From: Brasenia schreberi
Taxonomy: Eukaryota > Streptophyta > Magnoliopsida > Nymphaeales > Cabombaceae
Assembly (NCBI GenBank): GCA_036023115.1
Contig: JAYKKT010000090.1
Span: forward strand, 33,464,001-33,528,000
DNA: 64,000 nt
Direction: 5' to 3'
The notes under the pieces are model-generated. The model had not been told where the DNA came from. It saw only the letters and a list, made by a program, of their open reading frames with translations, and did no database searches. The first letter of the stretch is position 1. Each line of letters begins with the position of its first letter. Below, piece by piece: positions 26,440 to 38,253 of the stretch. Position numbers and translations under genes: made by a program.

Positions 26440-26700
26440 GATCGGGTCAAAACTAGGCGCCCCGACCGCACATAGGGAGGGGGCCAAAAGGGGAAAGCGA
26501 GTTGTAGGGTTGACTGGGGACACGCTGGCCTGTCACGTGGGACCCGCCGGACCCTCGATGCCTTTCGTCGCACGCGTGCTTCTCGACCACACACGTGGTC
26601 TTGCATACACTTGATAGCAACGACTCCCACACGTGCCTCTTCGCTCTCGGACTGGTCGGGCAGCTTGCTGCATGGTTTTCTCGGAACGGAGAAACTCTCT
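26440..26700. other. GC-rich patch with three ACGTG cores
   Basis: Unlike its AT-rich surroundings, this 260-bp stretch is rich in G+C and CpG and carries CACGTGGG (about 26537), CACACGTGGTC (about 26591) and CACACGTGCC (about 26631), followed by a CT-rich run (26696-26708). G-box cores plus a CT leader look promoter-like, but no convincing coding sequence follows, so it is left unassigned. Confidence 0.4.
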
Positions 26701-26709
26701 CTCTCTCAC

Positions 26710-28630
26710 TCACCTTATCTTCCTTTCTAAATAAAATGGAGGTGTTAACAATTTGTCAGTTGGACACGAATATGACCCTAAAAGTTCTTGTTCATGTACA
26801 ATCGAACTGACACAAAAAGGGAGAGTTAACCTGCTTTTGAAACGAACTTGAATTTCATATATGTATATATGTACATATATATTCATAAATTTCCTTTTTT
26901 GTTTTCGACACTGTATATATGTATATATATTCAATAATTTCCTGTTCTGTTTTAGCAATACTTTTAATTCTTTAAAGGTTTAGAATGCTTCTGGTGGACG
27001 GGTCTGGTGGGCGATGAAAACACAGGGAGCAATTAATCAAGCAAGGAAGGCTCAACAGATTGATGATCTTCAAGTGCCACCTACCTTACCATATACATTC
27101 TGCGTTTTGTCTGGAGAAGAAAGGGCAAAAATAAAAAGGAAAAAAATAAAAGGTAAATTTTCTACTTCTGCAAGCAGAGGAATTTGGAATTCCCCACATG
27201 ATTATCACAGACACGCACACACAATCACAAACAACACACACACGTACATGGATTTCTTCTTTTGAATATGGCCGTTTAAATTACTTCCTCATTTGACAGA
27301 GCCAATGGCCATGTAGTCATTTAATATTCTCATTTTTTTGGGTTAAAATAGAAAGGAACAAAACCAAGCCAACTGTGTAGCCATCTTCGAACACTTTCAA
27401 CGAGTTCTCCGTCTCTTTTGAAGAATTCATCATCTCACACCTCCTAATCACCTACCTTGATTGTGCTTGTCATTTTCTAATCCATAGTTTACGGTTAGAT
27501 TCTCACTGCGGCGCCTAATTTTCTATCTTGGAAACATAATGTGTTCATCTTTAGTAGAAAATCTTGTATTGTGAGGCAACTCTGTTGAATTTTCCATGCC
27601 AACTGCAGCCATTGATTGGTGAGTTTAAGTGCTGCCAAACAAGATCTTGACCGCATCTTCCATCTACATATCCAAGAAGAGGAGGTTCACAATTGGGATA
27701 GAATTCAAATGGGATATTACTAGATTCCATTTTCATCCAATTATGTGATTTCTGGACCACCAAGATGCCTCAAAGAATTTGGTCATGTCCTCCAAATGCG
27801 ATAAAGGCGTTTGTTTGCATTTGCAAATCACATAAATGCTCCAACTAATCTCAAGAAATTCATGATCTTTATCACCTTTTTCCTATTTTCTTTTCACGGA
27901 AGGAACTCTGAAGTTCTCAATCTTGGTCATGTTTTCAAATCGTTGAAAGGGTACCACGAGTGTGATCATTGTAGCAGTAGGGCATATAAAATGAATCTGT
28001 TCGAGCTCAATTTTGAATTCTTATAGGCCAGATATTACTTTTCTATAGAGCATGATAGCGTTGTCAATAATTCACAATCTCACTTTCCATTCATTAGTCG
28101 TGAACTTATCGCGAGTCCCCCACAATGGTCCCAATTCTACAAAGAAAAAAGGGACCTAATTTCGGGTGGGGATCAATCTACATGACCTAGGCATCCCTCA
28201 TACAAATAAGAACCATTGACCTTAACTGGGTTAGAGTTCGTGATCAACCACCAATTTCGGTCACTTCGTTGATCTTGATATAGTTTCCTAATTATACTGT
28301 AATTTAAACGTAGTTGGTATCTGATGCCATAATTTAGTGAACCTCTCACAGCATCTTGAGTGAACTCATGGGTCCAACCTTGTCTCCTAATGCACCCACT
28401 AACGAAGTTGCACCGAGCTGGGTCCAGTGCGCTCGGTTAGGTGGTGGGTGAAGGACACGAGGCACTGAGAAAAAATGAAAGGGCAAAAACGTCATGGGAG
28501 GGAAAGACAAGCGTAAAATCGGATCTTGACTGGAATCCTTCCGTATCACGCGCTGGAGACGAGGGCAACCATAATTTTGACCCACCGATGAATCATCGCA
28601 GTGTGAAGTTAATAAATGAAAGAGTGAACT
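26710..28630. other. intergenic, no gene seen
   Basis: AT-rich DNA with TATATGTATATATG-type tracts at 26858-26930. Scattered short frames on both strands have no recognisable similarity. The region upstream of 28.6 kb leads into the U-box gene promoter. Confidence 0.35.
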
Positions 28631-28688
28631 CCCGCTCCCTCTTCAAAGCTTAACACACACTCTCTCTCTCTCGTGTGACGTGCACCAA

Positions 28689-28755
28689 CCCCACACGTGT
28701 GAAGAGTCGGATAAGAGCAGACTCTGGTGGACGGAATATATATATATATATGAGA
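28689..28755 (+). promoter_or_regulatory. candidate core promoter of the U-box gene
   Basis: A G-box-type ACACGTGTG at about 28693-28701 is followed by a TATATATA tract at 28737-28751 and then by GA-rich sequence. About 690 bp of GA-rich leader lie between it and the ATG. No alternative TATA-like signal is closer, but the leader could contain an intron. Confidence 0.4.
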
Positions 28756-29446
28756 GAGAGAAGGAGAATATGTTTTTGCAGACATTTTCTGCCTGAGAAG
28801 TCCTTTCTCTGACTCCAGATATCCTGTTAAATAAGAGATACAGTGTCTTTCTGTAGACAGTGTGTTTTTGTAGAGAGAAAGAGAGAGCAGGAATCCTAAC
28901 TTAAAGAGAGAAGAAAGCAGCACGGAGAAGGGAAACAAGAGACACAGAAAGAAGGGAGACGAGCAACAGCAGCACACAGAAAGGGGTGTCATCGTTTCAG
29001 AGAAAGAGAGCAAAGAGGTCTCACCGCATCAGCGACAGACGACGGGCACGCCTAGACAGAGAGGAGAAAAAAGGAATCCCCTTACACGCTGACTCTAGAG
29101 AGATATAAACAAACGAAGCACAGGTTAGTGAGAGAAACCAAGGCCTCAAACACACGCTCCAAGACAGAGTGAGGGAAACGGGTTCCGAAGGAAAAGTTCG
29201 GAGAGAGTGAGAGTCTTACGGGAGAATCAATACGGAAATATCCTGTTAGAGAGAGAAACAAAGGAAGAAATCCAATCAAGAGACTACCCACCTCCCATCA
29301 AGGCGCGCAAATTTCAGAAAGAACGAAGAAATATCCAATTCACCTGCAAATAGAAAGTTGGTATTATTCAATCAAATCCACCGAGCTAGATAAAAGAGAG
29401 ATAAAGAAGGAATTCACTCAATTCTGCGGAGAAAGGAGTTCTGAGG

Positions 29447-30703
29447 ATGAGAGAGATTAAAGGTTCGAAGGTGTCGCCGGTGGAGACGATTCCGGTGCCG
29501 GTACATTTCCAGTGTCCGATATCGCTCGAGTTGATGCGGGACCCGGTCACGATCTGCACGGGCCACACCTACGACCGCGCCAGCATCGAATACTGGCTGG
29601 CCTCCAACCGAACCTGTCCCGTCACTCGGCTCCCCCTCCCGGATCCTACTCTCATCCCAAACCACACCCTCCACCGCCTCATCCTCGACTGGTGCGCCTC
29701 CCACCCATCCCACGGCCACGATCGCTCCTCTCTCCCCTCCCCACAGCCCGCCGACCCCTCGCTTCTCCTCTCCCTCGTCCGATCCATCTCGTCCAACGGT
29801 TCCAACGCCGGCGCAGTATCCTCATCTCTCCGACGCCTCCGGTCGCTAGCCTTCGATTCCGAGAAGAACCGCTCTCTTCTCTCCCAAAATCCCAACCTCC
29901 GACCCTCCCTCATCTCGCTCCTCTTCTCCTGCGACTCGGTCACCAATTCCGATATCGTGCCCGATACGCTTGCGTTGATGTCGCTGTTCCCTCCTTCCAA
30001 TTCCGACTCGGTGGAGATCTCATCTCGGCCAGACCAACTCTCTACCATATCGGAATTGCTTCGCCAGCCATCGCCAGAGATTCAAGTGAGTGTGGCATCT
30101 CTCGTTGAGACCCTTGCTGTCTCGCCGGAGTCACGCGTTGCCCTCGGTGAGGCTCCGGGCATTATCGCCGGCATTGTTGACGTCCTCCGGCCGCCAACTT
30201 CCTGCCATCCACGTGCCACCCGGGCTGGTGCCAAGGCCCTCCTTGCCCTTTGCCTGTCGCGACCAAACCGCGAAGCTGCCGTGGCTGAAGGAGCCGCTGC
30301 CGTGCTTGTTGACTTGCTTGGCTCTGGTGGTATTGACCGGCGCGACGCAGAGCGGGCCCTGGCAGCACTGGAGCTGCTTTGCCGGACCCGGACCGGGTGT
30401 GAGGCGCTCTCCGAGCACGCCCTTGCCGTGCCGCTCCTCGTCAAGGCCGTGCTCCGCGTCTCGGATAGGGCCACCGAGTCGGCTGCGGGCGCGCTGCTGG
30501 CTCTCTGCCGAACCTCAGAGGTGCGCCAGAAGGAAGCGGTAGGCGCAGGCGCCGTGACCCAGATGCTCCTCTTGGTCCAGAGCGACTGCACCCAGCGAGC
30601 CAAGAGGAAGGCCCAACTCCTGCTCAAGCTTCTCTGGTCAGCCTGCCCGGACCAGCCTGCCCCGGATTCGGATCTCGGACTCTCTGATCTTCTTCCACTT
30701 TGA
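29447..30703 (+). CDS. U-box E3 ubiquitin ligase with ARM repeats (PUB25/26 type)
   Basis: Intronless gene of 418 codons. The U-box spans about residues 18-92: VPVHFQCPISLELMRDPVTI, CTGHTYDRASIEYWL, TCPVTRLPL and LIPNHTLHRLILDWC, all with family spacing. It recruits ubiquitin-charged E2. After a Ser/Pro linker, residues about 110-410 form a leucine- and alanine-rich armadillo-type helical repeat array (for example ALLALC repeated at several positions) that should bind substrates. Length and layout match the Arabidopsis PUB25/26 and parsley CMPG1 group, which ubiquitinates immune and cold-response regulators. The coding region is strikingly GC-rich compared with its surroundings, typical of intronless PUB genes. 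ATG 29447 is the first in frame after the leader, and the frame ends at TGA 30701-30703. Antisense open frames over it are compositional shadows. Confidence 0.95.
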   Translation: MREIKGSKVSPVETIPVPVHFQCPISLELMRDPVTICTGHTYDRASIEYWLASNRTCPVTRLPLPDPTLIPNHTLHRLILDWCASHPSHGHDRSSLPSPQPADPSLLLSLVRSISSNGSNAGAVSSSLRRLRSLAFDSEKNRSLLSQNPNLRPSLISLLFSCDSVTNSDIVPDTLALMSLFPPSNSDSVEISSRPDQLSTISELLRQPSPEIQVSVASLVETLAVSPESRVALGEAPGIIAGIVDVLRPPTSCHPRATRAGAKALLALCLSRPNREAAVAEGAAAVLVDLLGSGGIDRRDAERALAALELLCRTRTGCEALSEHALAVPLLVKAVLRVSDRATESAAGALLALCRTSEVRQKEAVGAGAVTQMLLLVQSDCTQRAKRKAQLLLKLLWSACPDQPAPDSDLGLSDLLPL

Positions 30704-31640
30704 TTTTGAACATGGGTCCTCTTTCTTACCGCCGGCCGGTCCAGTTAGTTCCATTTCTTGATTCCTCAACGTCCTGCCAAATTTAGCATTGGAGGAGGAG
30801 ATCTAGTGGTTCTCGATCCTTTCATTATGTTCATCCATGGATCATATCTTGGTTTTGTTCTGGATCCAAAGCATTGTTCATCTTCTTGTGATTTTTTCCC
30901 CTTTTTTCTTTTACAATATCTTAATTTTGCCATGCGACTAAAGCATCATGGTATCAATTGTAGAGTCCGTAGAAAATTGATTTTGTCGATAAATACCTTT
31001 TTTTATTCTCAAAAGTTTTCTCTGTGCCAGTGTTACTGGGCGGCTATGCCTTATTTGGTAAAACCGAAAACGGCCCATTTCAAATCAGTTCATTGCTCCG
31101 TCTAAAAATACGAACTGACTCGACGTGTGTCGTATCAGGTCACAGTCATTCATCGAACAGATCGATAACTGGGCACTCTTTGCCCACTAAATGAAACCAG
31201 TGGGTCGCCCAAATGAAACCAGTGGATCTTTAGTGAAGACCCACTGGATATAAGGTTCTCTCTCTGCTGATCAAGCCAGTACGACTCGTTATGATCAAAA
31301 GAATTATTATGTGGATTAGTGCTAGAAAATTTTGAATTGCTCGTGTTGATGTCTTGATTTTTTCCCCTCCTTCCTGGCCCATGAATGGGCCCGCCGGCGG
31401 CCTCACGGGAGAGATGATTGAGTGATAAGAGATGAAGAGTTGCCGTAAATTGGGCAATCGGACTTGGGTAATGAAGAAAAGTGATGATCAGAACGGGGAA
31501 AGAAAGAGTTCAATGTTTGCTTTTATTGTTGACTGCTTTAACCAGGCCCAAGAAAAGGAAGCTTCCTTTTCTTACCATTAGATAGTCGTAAAGCAAACAA
31601 GATTGCTACAGGTTCTTGTTGACTGAGGGGTGGGCCGATG
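30704..31640. other. 3' flank of the U-box gene, no gene seen
   Basis: T-rich 3' UTR-like DNA just after the stop, then AT-rich unique-looking sequence. No supported coding sequence. Confidence 0.35.
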
Positions 31641-31663
31641 TTAATCAACATCCATCTGAATCC

Positions 31664-31787
31664 GCACCTAGTGCATTAGCTCAACCGCACGGAGCTCTGG
31701 CGCCGTTGCCCCTGGTGGGGAGTTCAACTCCCATAAAGTGCATGTGTGTGTGTTAAGCTTCGACCTCCTCTTGTAACCAAAGAAAAA
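31664..31787 (+). repeat. SINE with target-site duplication
   Basis: About 124 bp: GCATTAGCTCAACCGCACGG (A-box side), GGGGAGTTCAACTCC (B-box), GTGCATGTGTGTGTGTTAAG, ACCTCCTCTTGTAA and a short A-rich tail. Flanked by 17-bp direct repeats AACATCCATCTGAATCC (31647-31663) and AACATCCACCTGAATCC (31788-31804), one mismatch. Family members at 11765-11878 (minus) and 37360-37475 (plus). Confidence 0.8.
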
Positions 31788-31809
31788 AACATCCACCTGA
31801 ATCCATCGA

Positions 31810-33240
31810 TTTGGATCAACCAAAAGGTCCAAAACCAAAACCTTCACCCACCTACACTACGTTGGGTCTGGAATCCAAGTCTCTATTGTGCTCTATTTTA
31901 TGGCATATTAGCCGATTCAGGTCAAACGGTTCGAACAGCAATGGGGTTTAGGTTCATTTTGACCTTCTGCTTTCATAGCTATGTTATTTACATTTTTGTT
32001 CAATTTTAGATTTTTATTTTGTGGCAAACTGAGCCTGCCAATTCATTCAGCTCATTCTCTGAATCCTGTTAAAATGATACATGATGTAAGAACCATTTTG
32101 ACAACAGGGGATTGGGGCTCTTCTTGTGAAGCAAAAGTCCCCCTGTTTATCTTTTTGGCATGTAAGGGAATCTTTACCAAGCTTATATTCTTGAAAAGGA
32201 CGAATCAAGAGTCAAATAGGCACCATAACAGGCACGTTTGCAATTGAATTGGACTTTCACACTGTCCTCTTTCGTGAAAAATAAAAAAAGGGGAAGGTAA
32301 TGCAAGTGCTCATTTTAGTGCTTGTTTTGATGCTCTCTTTCAATATAAAGGTTGTGATATTGGATTTTTTCCACAATGACAGCCAAGAATCTAAGACTTA
32401 GTGTGGAGTGAATGAAAGCTTGGTCAATTGATTTTGATTTTTCATGATATATTTCTCTTTTAGTAGCTGCTTGATAGTTGCAATTTTCATTTTTAGCAGG
32501 GATCTGTTTTTATCAAAATGCATATGTCATATTAATTAATGGCATATGCAGGGTCATCTTCGTTACTGGTAATGGCAAAAGGCCTTCACGTTCACTTTAA
32601 CTTGGACGGGCCCAAATGGCTAAAGGGATCCCATTGGGTAGGGACACGACATGAATGTGACCCCCAAAGTTCTGTTTTTTGTGTCAATAAAATAAGGTTG
32701 CATTCGGGTCGACATGTTCTTGACATGGATATGAAATGAGACAATATGAAACTTCCCCAAAACTTGAAGTTGCTAGTGCAATATAACACCTGAAACTATC
32801 TGTCCAACCACACCCGAAACAAAAAGCCAACATGAACACAAACCTGAAAATCTGTGTCAGCTTCTACCCAAAATAACACGAAAAGGGTCTACTTATAGTT
32901 TTGCCGGCATGTTTCTGACACAAACAATGGCACGAGAGAGAGCATGAGCCTTGACACGAACATGAACTGAAACACTAAATTGCCACCTTTATTGGTTTCT
33001 TTAGCATCTTTTATGGCAATAGCAGGGTGCATTTGGTTGGCTCTCCTTTTCGGAACCATGGAATGTAGGTTTCAAATCCCCAAGGCAACTTTTACATGCT
33101 GGTGCAAAAGTTAGCTGCTCGAGGCAAACTCGGTAGCCACCAAAAAACCATATCTTTTATTATGCCTCCCTCCATATTCCCGGAAAGTGTGCAGTTCCAA
33201 GCCCTATCTTTTTATTTTCTAAGCAGTAACCCTGCTCAAT
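31810..33240. other. intergenic, no gene seen
   Basis: AT-rich DNA without recognisable coding sequence. Words such as GACACGAACATGAA recur between 32.6 and 34.2 kb, suggesting a low-copy degenerate repeat. Confidence 0.35.
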
Positions 33241-33241
33241 G

Positions 33242-33242
<1 letters not shown>

Positions 33243-33328
<86 letters not shown>
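33243..33328. repeat. (TC)n(AC)n(TA)n compound microsatellite
   Basis: About 36 bp TC, about 35 bp CA and about 15 bp TA repeats in direct succession. Confidence 0.9.
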
Positions 33329-33621
33329 AAGAAGGTCGTCGAAGAAAGTGATGCCCTGAAAAAAGGGATAAAAAGGGACGAATTTAAGCAAAAGAGGGGA
33401 GATAAACAGTGAAACAGTTGGATTTAATGACGAAGGATTGAAGTCACCTAAGGTTGCAAGATATAAATGCTAAGTTTAATATATGAATAGGCAATCAGTG
33501 TACCAAGAACTACGTCTGCCTCCCTCCTTTATTTTATGCTTTTAGATTTTATTTATTTTAATAATAATAATAATAACTTGTTGATTAAATATGAATAGTT
33601 TCATTTAGCATCAAAGGTTTG

Positions 33622-33715
33622 CATGATGGGTTCTTAGCTAAGTGGTAGGGTAATGCTTGTTGATGTTGCAGTAGGAGCTGTTGTTCTAAGTACAAACCCA
33701 TGGTTTAAAGTGGAC
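33622..33715 (+). repeat. SINE-like tRNA-derived fragment
   Basis: GGGTTCTTAGCTAAGTGGTA resembles the 5' part and A-box of a tRNA; TGTTCTAAGTACAAACCC is a degenerate B-box and acceptor-like end. No intact anticodon arm. Confidence 0.4.
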
Positions 33716-34017
33716 AACAGACACACTGAAGGCACCCATTAAGGAGGAGAGAGACTAAAGCAAGGGATCCACCATGTGATATGGGTTAGTTAGTATCTAA
33801 GTGTCTTCTTCATTAGCACGCTTGTCATTGGACTAACAGACATATTGAAGGCACCTTGATCTTCTCTCCTGTTTAGAGTGGACTGAGAAATGACACGAAA
33901 TGACGAAAGAAATTAGAATTCAGGTAGAAACCCGAAATGACATTGATGGTAGTTTCAGACATCATAATACAACCCAATCATAGAAACGATGAACAAACTC
34001 AACTCCAATTCAGGAGA

Positions 34018-34052
34018 GAGAGGGGGCGGGGGAGAGAGAGAGAGAGAGAGAG
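34018..34052. repeat. (GA)n tract
   Basis: GA-rich run interrupted by GGGGGCGGGGG, between two similar copies of a TTGATGGTAGTTTCAGACAT word (about 33943 and 34107). Confidence 0.6.
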
Positions 34053-34944
34053 CAATTTCTCACAGACATGACCTGAAAATGACGAAAAAAATGAGAGTTA
34101 CGACATTGATGGTAGTTTCAGACATTATATGAAAACCAAACATGAAACTCGTAACCCCCAAAAGCCAATGTTCGTGTCCATCCAAAGTGGCACGAGAAAA
34201 ATCAGGTCGTGTTCAAACTAGTTGACCTGTTTTTTTATGGGAAAATGGATTGCTTATTGCTAAACGTTCCTTTGAAACACCAATGTACAAGTGGGTAGGG
34301 AAACACGAACACAAGTGAGCGCATGCATGCAAACACACGTACACATCACACATGCATGCACGAACATGAGCCAAGCACACATGATCACCTCCGTGATCCA
34401 GTTCATGTTATTCGGATGAGCCAAATTTGTGCGTACTTCAGTTGAACGGTGCAATTGTTCAAGCTGGGCTCATGTTCAGAGTTATTTCATCGGAATGAAC
34501 CAAAAATACTAATTACTTAGAATGAAAATAATAGGTACTCCCATGGGAACGGTGCCTGGTCCAATAGCTCGAAATCAAGACATTTGCAAATGGATACGGG
34601 ACTTGTTGGTGAGAAGATGCCGGTTTGTTTTCCTATGGTGGACCCAACCCGGTCCGACCCGTTCACATCATAAACATACTACAATGTGATCTTTACTGCA
34701 TGGCAAAGAAAGTGTGGTGATCAATATGGGCATGCATGTTGTTTGCACTTAGTGGGTCCGATCCAACAAGAGCAGGCCCAGTGATTTGGAATGTTTGACC
34801 AGTCAACGGTTCTTAAATCTGGTGAGACAAAGTAAGGCAGACCCATCTGGCCATGTCGGGGCGACATGGACATGTCCGGTTCGTCGAACGGCACGGCATC
34901 AACTATTTGGCAAACTTGTGGTTGGTTGGCTCATGTAGGTGAGA

Positions 34945-35170
34945 GCAACAACAACAACTACTAAGCCTCTTCCTATACTAGATGGGGTCGGCTATATGAA
35001 TTCTTTGTTTTCACATAGCTCTATGATACTTTATAGAATCCATGGTAGATAAGCCCAACAAAGTTTTCCGTTGGTTGTTAGAAGCCTAACACAATCCTCC
35101 TCTTTTATCAAAGCTTAGGATCAGTCATGCAAGAGTGATCCCTTATATAGGTGGAGTTATCTTGTCCAAG
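34945..35170 (-). repeat. RTE-LINE/SINE 3' fragment (antisense)
   Basis: Starts with CAACAACAACTACTAAGCC, then GATGGGGTCGGCTATATGAA, TTTTCACATAGCTCTATGAT, then GTTAGAAGCCTAACACAATC, and ends near AGTGATCCCTTATATAGG. These are the same blocks as at 9111-9335, reversed. Confidence 0.6.
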
Positions 35171-37355
35171 GAGCAATGGATAATTCGTCTCACCTTCGAT
35201 GAAGTCTAGCAATATTTAAGACGGAAGGTATTCGTAACCCATGAGAAGGGTCTTGATGAGAATAGGTTTTGCAAAAGCTTTTGATCGTCGTTCAATCTCT
35301 AGATCAACTGCATTTGTAGCTTGACCAGAAGCAACCAGATAATTTCATGGATGGCAAACCGGGGTTAAAAGCATGCATTTTCTTTCAATTTTGGTAAAAA
35401 GAAAGGAGTTCGCTATCAAACCGAGTGCCATTATTATTTAATGTTGTAGGGGTGGTAATTGGCACCCGAACCAAACATAAAATTCCAGGCTGAGTTCCGG
35501 GTTTTGGGTCCGGGTCAACTGAAAGTAACCCACAAAAGTTGGATCGAGGGGTTTGGAGAAAAGACCTGATAAAGAAACTGGTCAAGTATGGGTCGACTTG
35601 GTTTTGACTAAAACCGGAAGCGACACGACCTAAACCGTATCCATTGACACAATTTCAATTGGTCATCCAAACAGGACTAGAAGGAGCCATATGCTTGTTT
35701 TGAGATGGACACATTTGGTGAAATGACCTGTTCAAAAACGGGTCAGGATGAAATGGTGCCTCCTTTGATTCCCTCTTGATTCTTACTCAATCGATTAGGA
35801 GATTGGTATATAATCTGAATCCCACTTGAGATATTTTACACCAATCTCATTTTCGTAACTATTGGAGCAAAAATAATGCATGCGTTGAATTTGGTTCTTC
35901 AACAGGAAAGGAACTCATAGTTGCGCTTAAGAATTATTAAATTAATAAAATGGTGTTTAATAAATTTAATTAAAAAATAAATTCCGAAAAGCTTTTAAAC
36001 ATGTAGCACTCGAAAAAAATTTCTCAGAATAATTTAGAAAATCAGATATTCAATGTTTTTAACTGGCTTGCAGTGTAAGACAGCACACAAATCTGAATTG
36101 GCTAAACAGCATCGGATTCAAATAAACATGTGATGCTCAAAGAGTCAGAGAAAAACAGATATATCATTATTTCTAAATATTGATCTTAACATAACTTATG
36201 GATACAAATTTTAACTAATATCAGCATACATCTTCGGATATTTGCATGTAGTTGACATTGTATTTGGATCACGGGTAATCTATTAAAATGTAATTGATCC
36301 AATACTTCCATATAAGGATCTTAGCTGAACTTTATTACAATCTAATTTTCAAGTAGAAATACTTCAGATTAACGGTTGGATCTACGGTGTTTGACTTCAA
36401 TAGTAAAAGGGTCGGACCCAGTAGGCCCAGGTTCAACTACAACATGCCTGCGATATAACTATGTTTTCACGGGACATTGTCGGCTGGATCCAGATCCGGG
36501 TATGGCATCAGTGTTAAGGGGTCCATTTTGACAATCTGGAAATTAAAAGAGTTTCTTATCTACCAAACAATGTTGGATTAGTTCCGGGATATGCTTTGTA
36601 TAAAGGGACAATAATTTGGGCATCATGTTGTTAAAAATGACCCCAAAATTGCCGAACCAAGGAACATTTCTTTGCCACTTAATATGATCATACCTAATAA
36701 CATCCTACATCCGACTAAAATAATAACAACAAATGTTGATCAATATGGAAAATTAGATAGATTTAATTAAAAATTTCTGGCAAGTGTCTATGATTTTTTA
36801 TCAGGGTTCGCACTCTGCTCGAAAATGCACGACACAATTATTTAATTAGCTAAAATTAATTGGTGGTATTCAACCTTCTATAAGCCCATATTCATACCTC
36901 AATTACCACTAATGGTTAAATGAAACCAAATTTAGGATAGCCAGCTCAATCAGCATCGGCTGCAGACCGTTGATATTGGGTTTTATGACTCCTAGGACAT
37001 TACTCCTCATGCATGATTGTCATCCTGGCAATGGGTCTCATGGTGTCTTCCTTGAGTTCTCAATTGGTCCCTTCTTGGTGCGCACTCACACATGCTTCTG
37101 TCAGGCCTTGTTGGTTCATGGCAAGCACATTGAATATCAAGATAAAATCACAATTATGGTGCAAGAAGACACATTGGGCCCAATGAATTGAACCAGAGCT
37201 AAACTGGTAGTTACAACCGGGTTCCAGTTCTAGCCTGGTTCCAATTCCATCAAAGGTGGAACCAGAGCTAAACTGGGTGTCCCAATTTCTGGTCCACTTT
37301 AGTCGGTTCCAGTTTCTGTTTCAGCCGGTTCCTGATACGATTCGGTTTTAGTTGG
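35171..37355. other. intergenic, no gene seen
   Basis: About 2.2 kb of AT-rich DNA. A GGTTCC/GGAACC-rich patch at 37200-37370 resembles the ends of the element at 25641-26170. No coding sequence recognised. Confidence 0.35.
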
Positions 37356-37359
37356 AACC

Positions 37360-37475
37360 GGAGCTAAATGGCAGGGTGCTCTAGCGCCGTTGCTGCTGGT
37401 GGGGAGTTTGACTCCCAGAGGGTGTGGGGGTGGGTGTTAGGCTTTGGCCTCCTCTTGTAATGAACAAAAAAAAGA
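37360..37475 (+). repeat. tRNA-derived SINE
   Basis: Same family as 31664-31787: GCTCTAGCGCCGTTGCTGCT, GGGGAGTTTGACTCCC (B-box), GGTTTAGGCTTTGGCC-type 3' part (GTTAGGCTTTGGCCTCCTC) and an A-rich tail. Confidence 0.6.
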
Positions 37476-37924
37476 GAGAAAATTCTTGATTTTTTCAAAT
37501 CTCCTACATATTCTTGGTGAATCTGCTCTTATATATAAGAGTTGAACCTGCTAACTTTGTTATGGATTCTCATTTGAGATTGAGTTTAACTAAGGATACT
37601 AAATGAAGATCTTACTATTAAATATAAAAAGATTAGCAGAAAGATCGACGTTTGATAACTCCAGAGACATTTTAAACCAACTTTAACGTTTAGGCCTTCT
37701 TGACTTGAATTTAAGTTATAAAATAACTCTTAGGCCCAAACCTTTAGTATCAAAATCACACCTCATACCTAACAAAAATTCTAGCAGAACAGTTAAAATT
37801 TTAATGAATGTTAGTTAACACGGCATGCTTTGGTCAAACTAAAAGACATTACGGTTATCTTCTTTTCCGGATTCGTGTTTTTGACACATTAATACCTGGA
37901 AAACGTTTTGCTTCTCATGAAAGC

Positions 37925-37933
37925 TATATAAAA
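37925..37933 (+). promoter_or_regulatory. TATA box of the retrotransposon-split gene
   Basis: TATATAAAA, 120 bp upstream of the ATG at 38053, followed by a purine-rich leader. A good plant TATA match at a normal distance, supporting that the frame at 38053 was a real transcription unit. Confidence 0.5.
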
Positions 37934-38052
37934 CGCAGCCTATGTAGCTGTTAGGGTAAAAGCAGAAAGAAGCCATTTAAAAGAAAGAAAAGAGAAAGGT
38001 ATCCGTCTTGATTGTGAAGGCAGTATGAGAAGCACGAAGGTGTTTTTTGTTC

Positions 38053-38253
38053 ATGGTGGTGTTAGTGAGAGCAGTGGCCATGGCTTCAGAAGCAGTTGAG
38101 AAGCCAGAGGGGCCCTTAGACCTCCCTGGTCTCATTATTCCTGCACCACTCTTGCAGATTACTCAGTGTATGAGCTCTTTGGTTCAATACGAGAGCGAGA
38201 TATTCGGGTTCATAGTTAAAGGCACCCCTCCTGGTCAGTTGCTATGCGAAGTA
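38053..38253 (+). pseudogene. 5' part of a small gene split by the retrotransposon
   Basis: Open frame of 67 codons from ATG 38053 to the retrotransposon's 5' LTR boundary. It begins MVVLVRAVAMASEAVEKPEG and contains LPGLIIPAPLLQITQCM. It stops making sense exactly at the LTR start, where the frame merely continues by chance into LTR sequence for 35 codons. Joining it across the target-site duplication to 45569-45691 keeps the frame open for another 40 codons and ends in TGA, so the ancestral protein was about 107 residues. I do not recognise the family. A TATA box lies upstream. An in-frame ATG at 38080 (MASEAVEKPEG) is an alternative start. It could also be the last exon of a longer gene. 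Confidence 0.6.

Noticed and set aside
26370..26713. Overlapping open frames on both strands in the GC-rich patch
   Set aside because: Stop-poor because of base composition; no family, no splice structure, and both strands are open alike.
29569..30627. Long antisense open frames over the U-box gene
   Set aside because: High GC content removes stop codons on the opposite strand; the translations are Arg/Ser-rich low-complexity and match no family.
30758..31105. Frame of 115 codons just after the U-box gene
   Set aside because: Lies in the T-rich 3' UTR; Phe/Cys/Leu composition mirrors the base content and no domain is seen.
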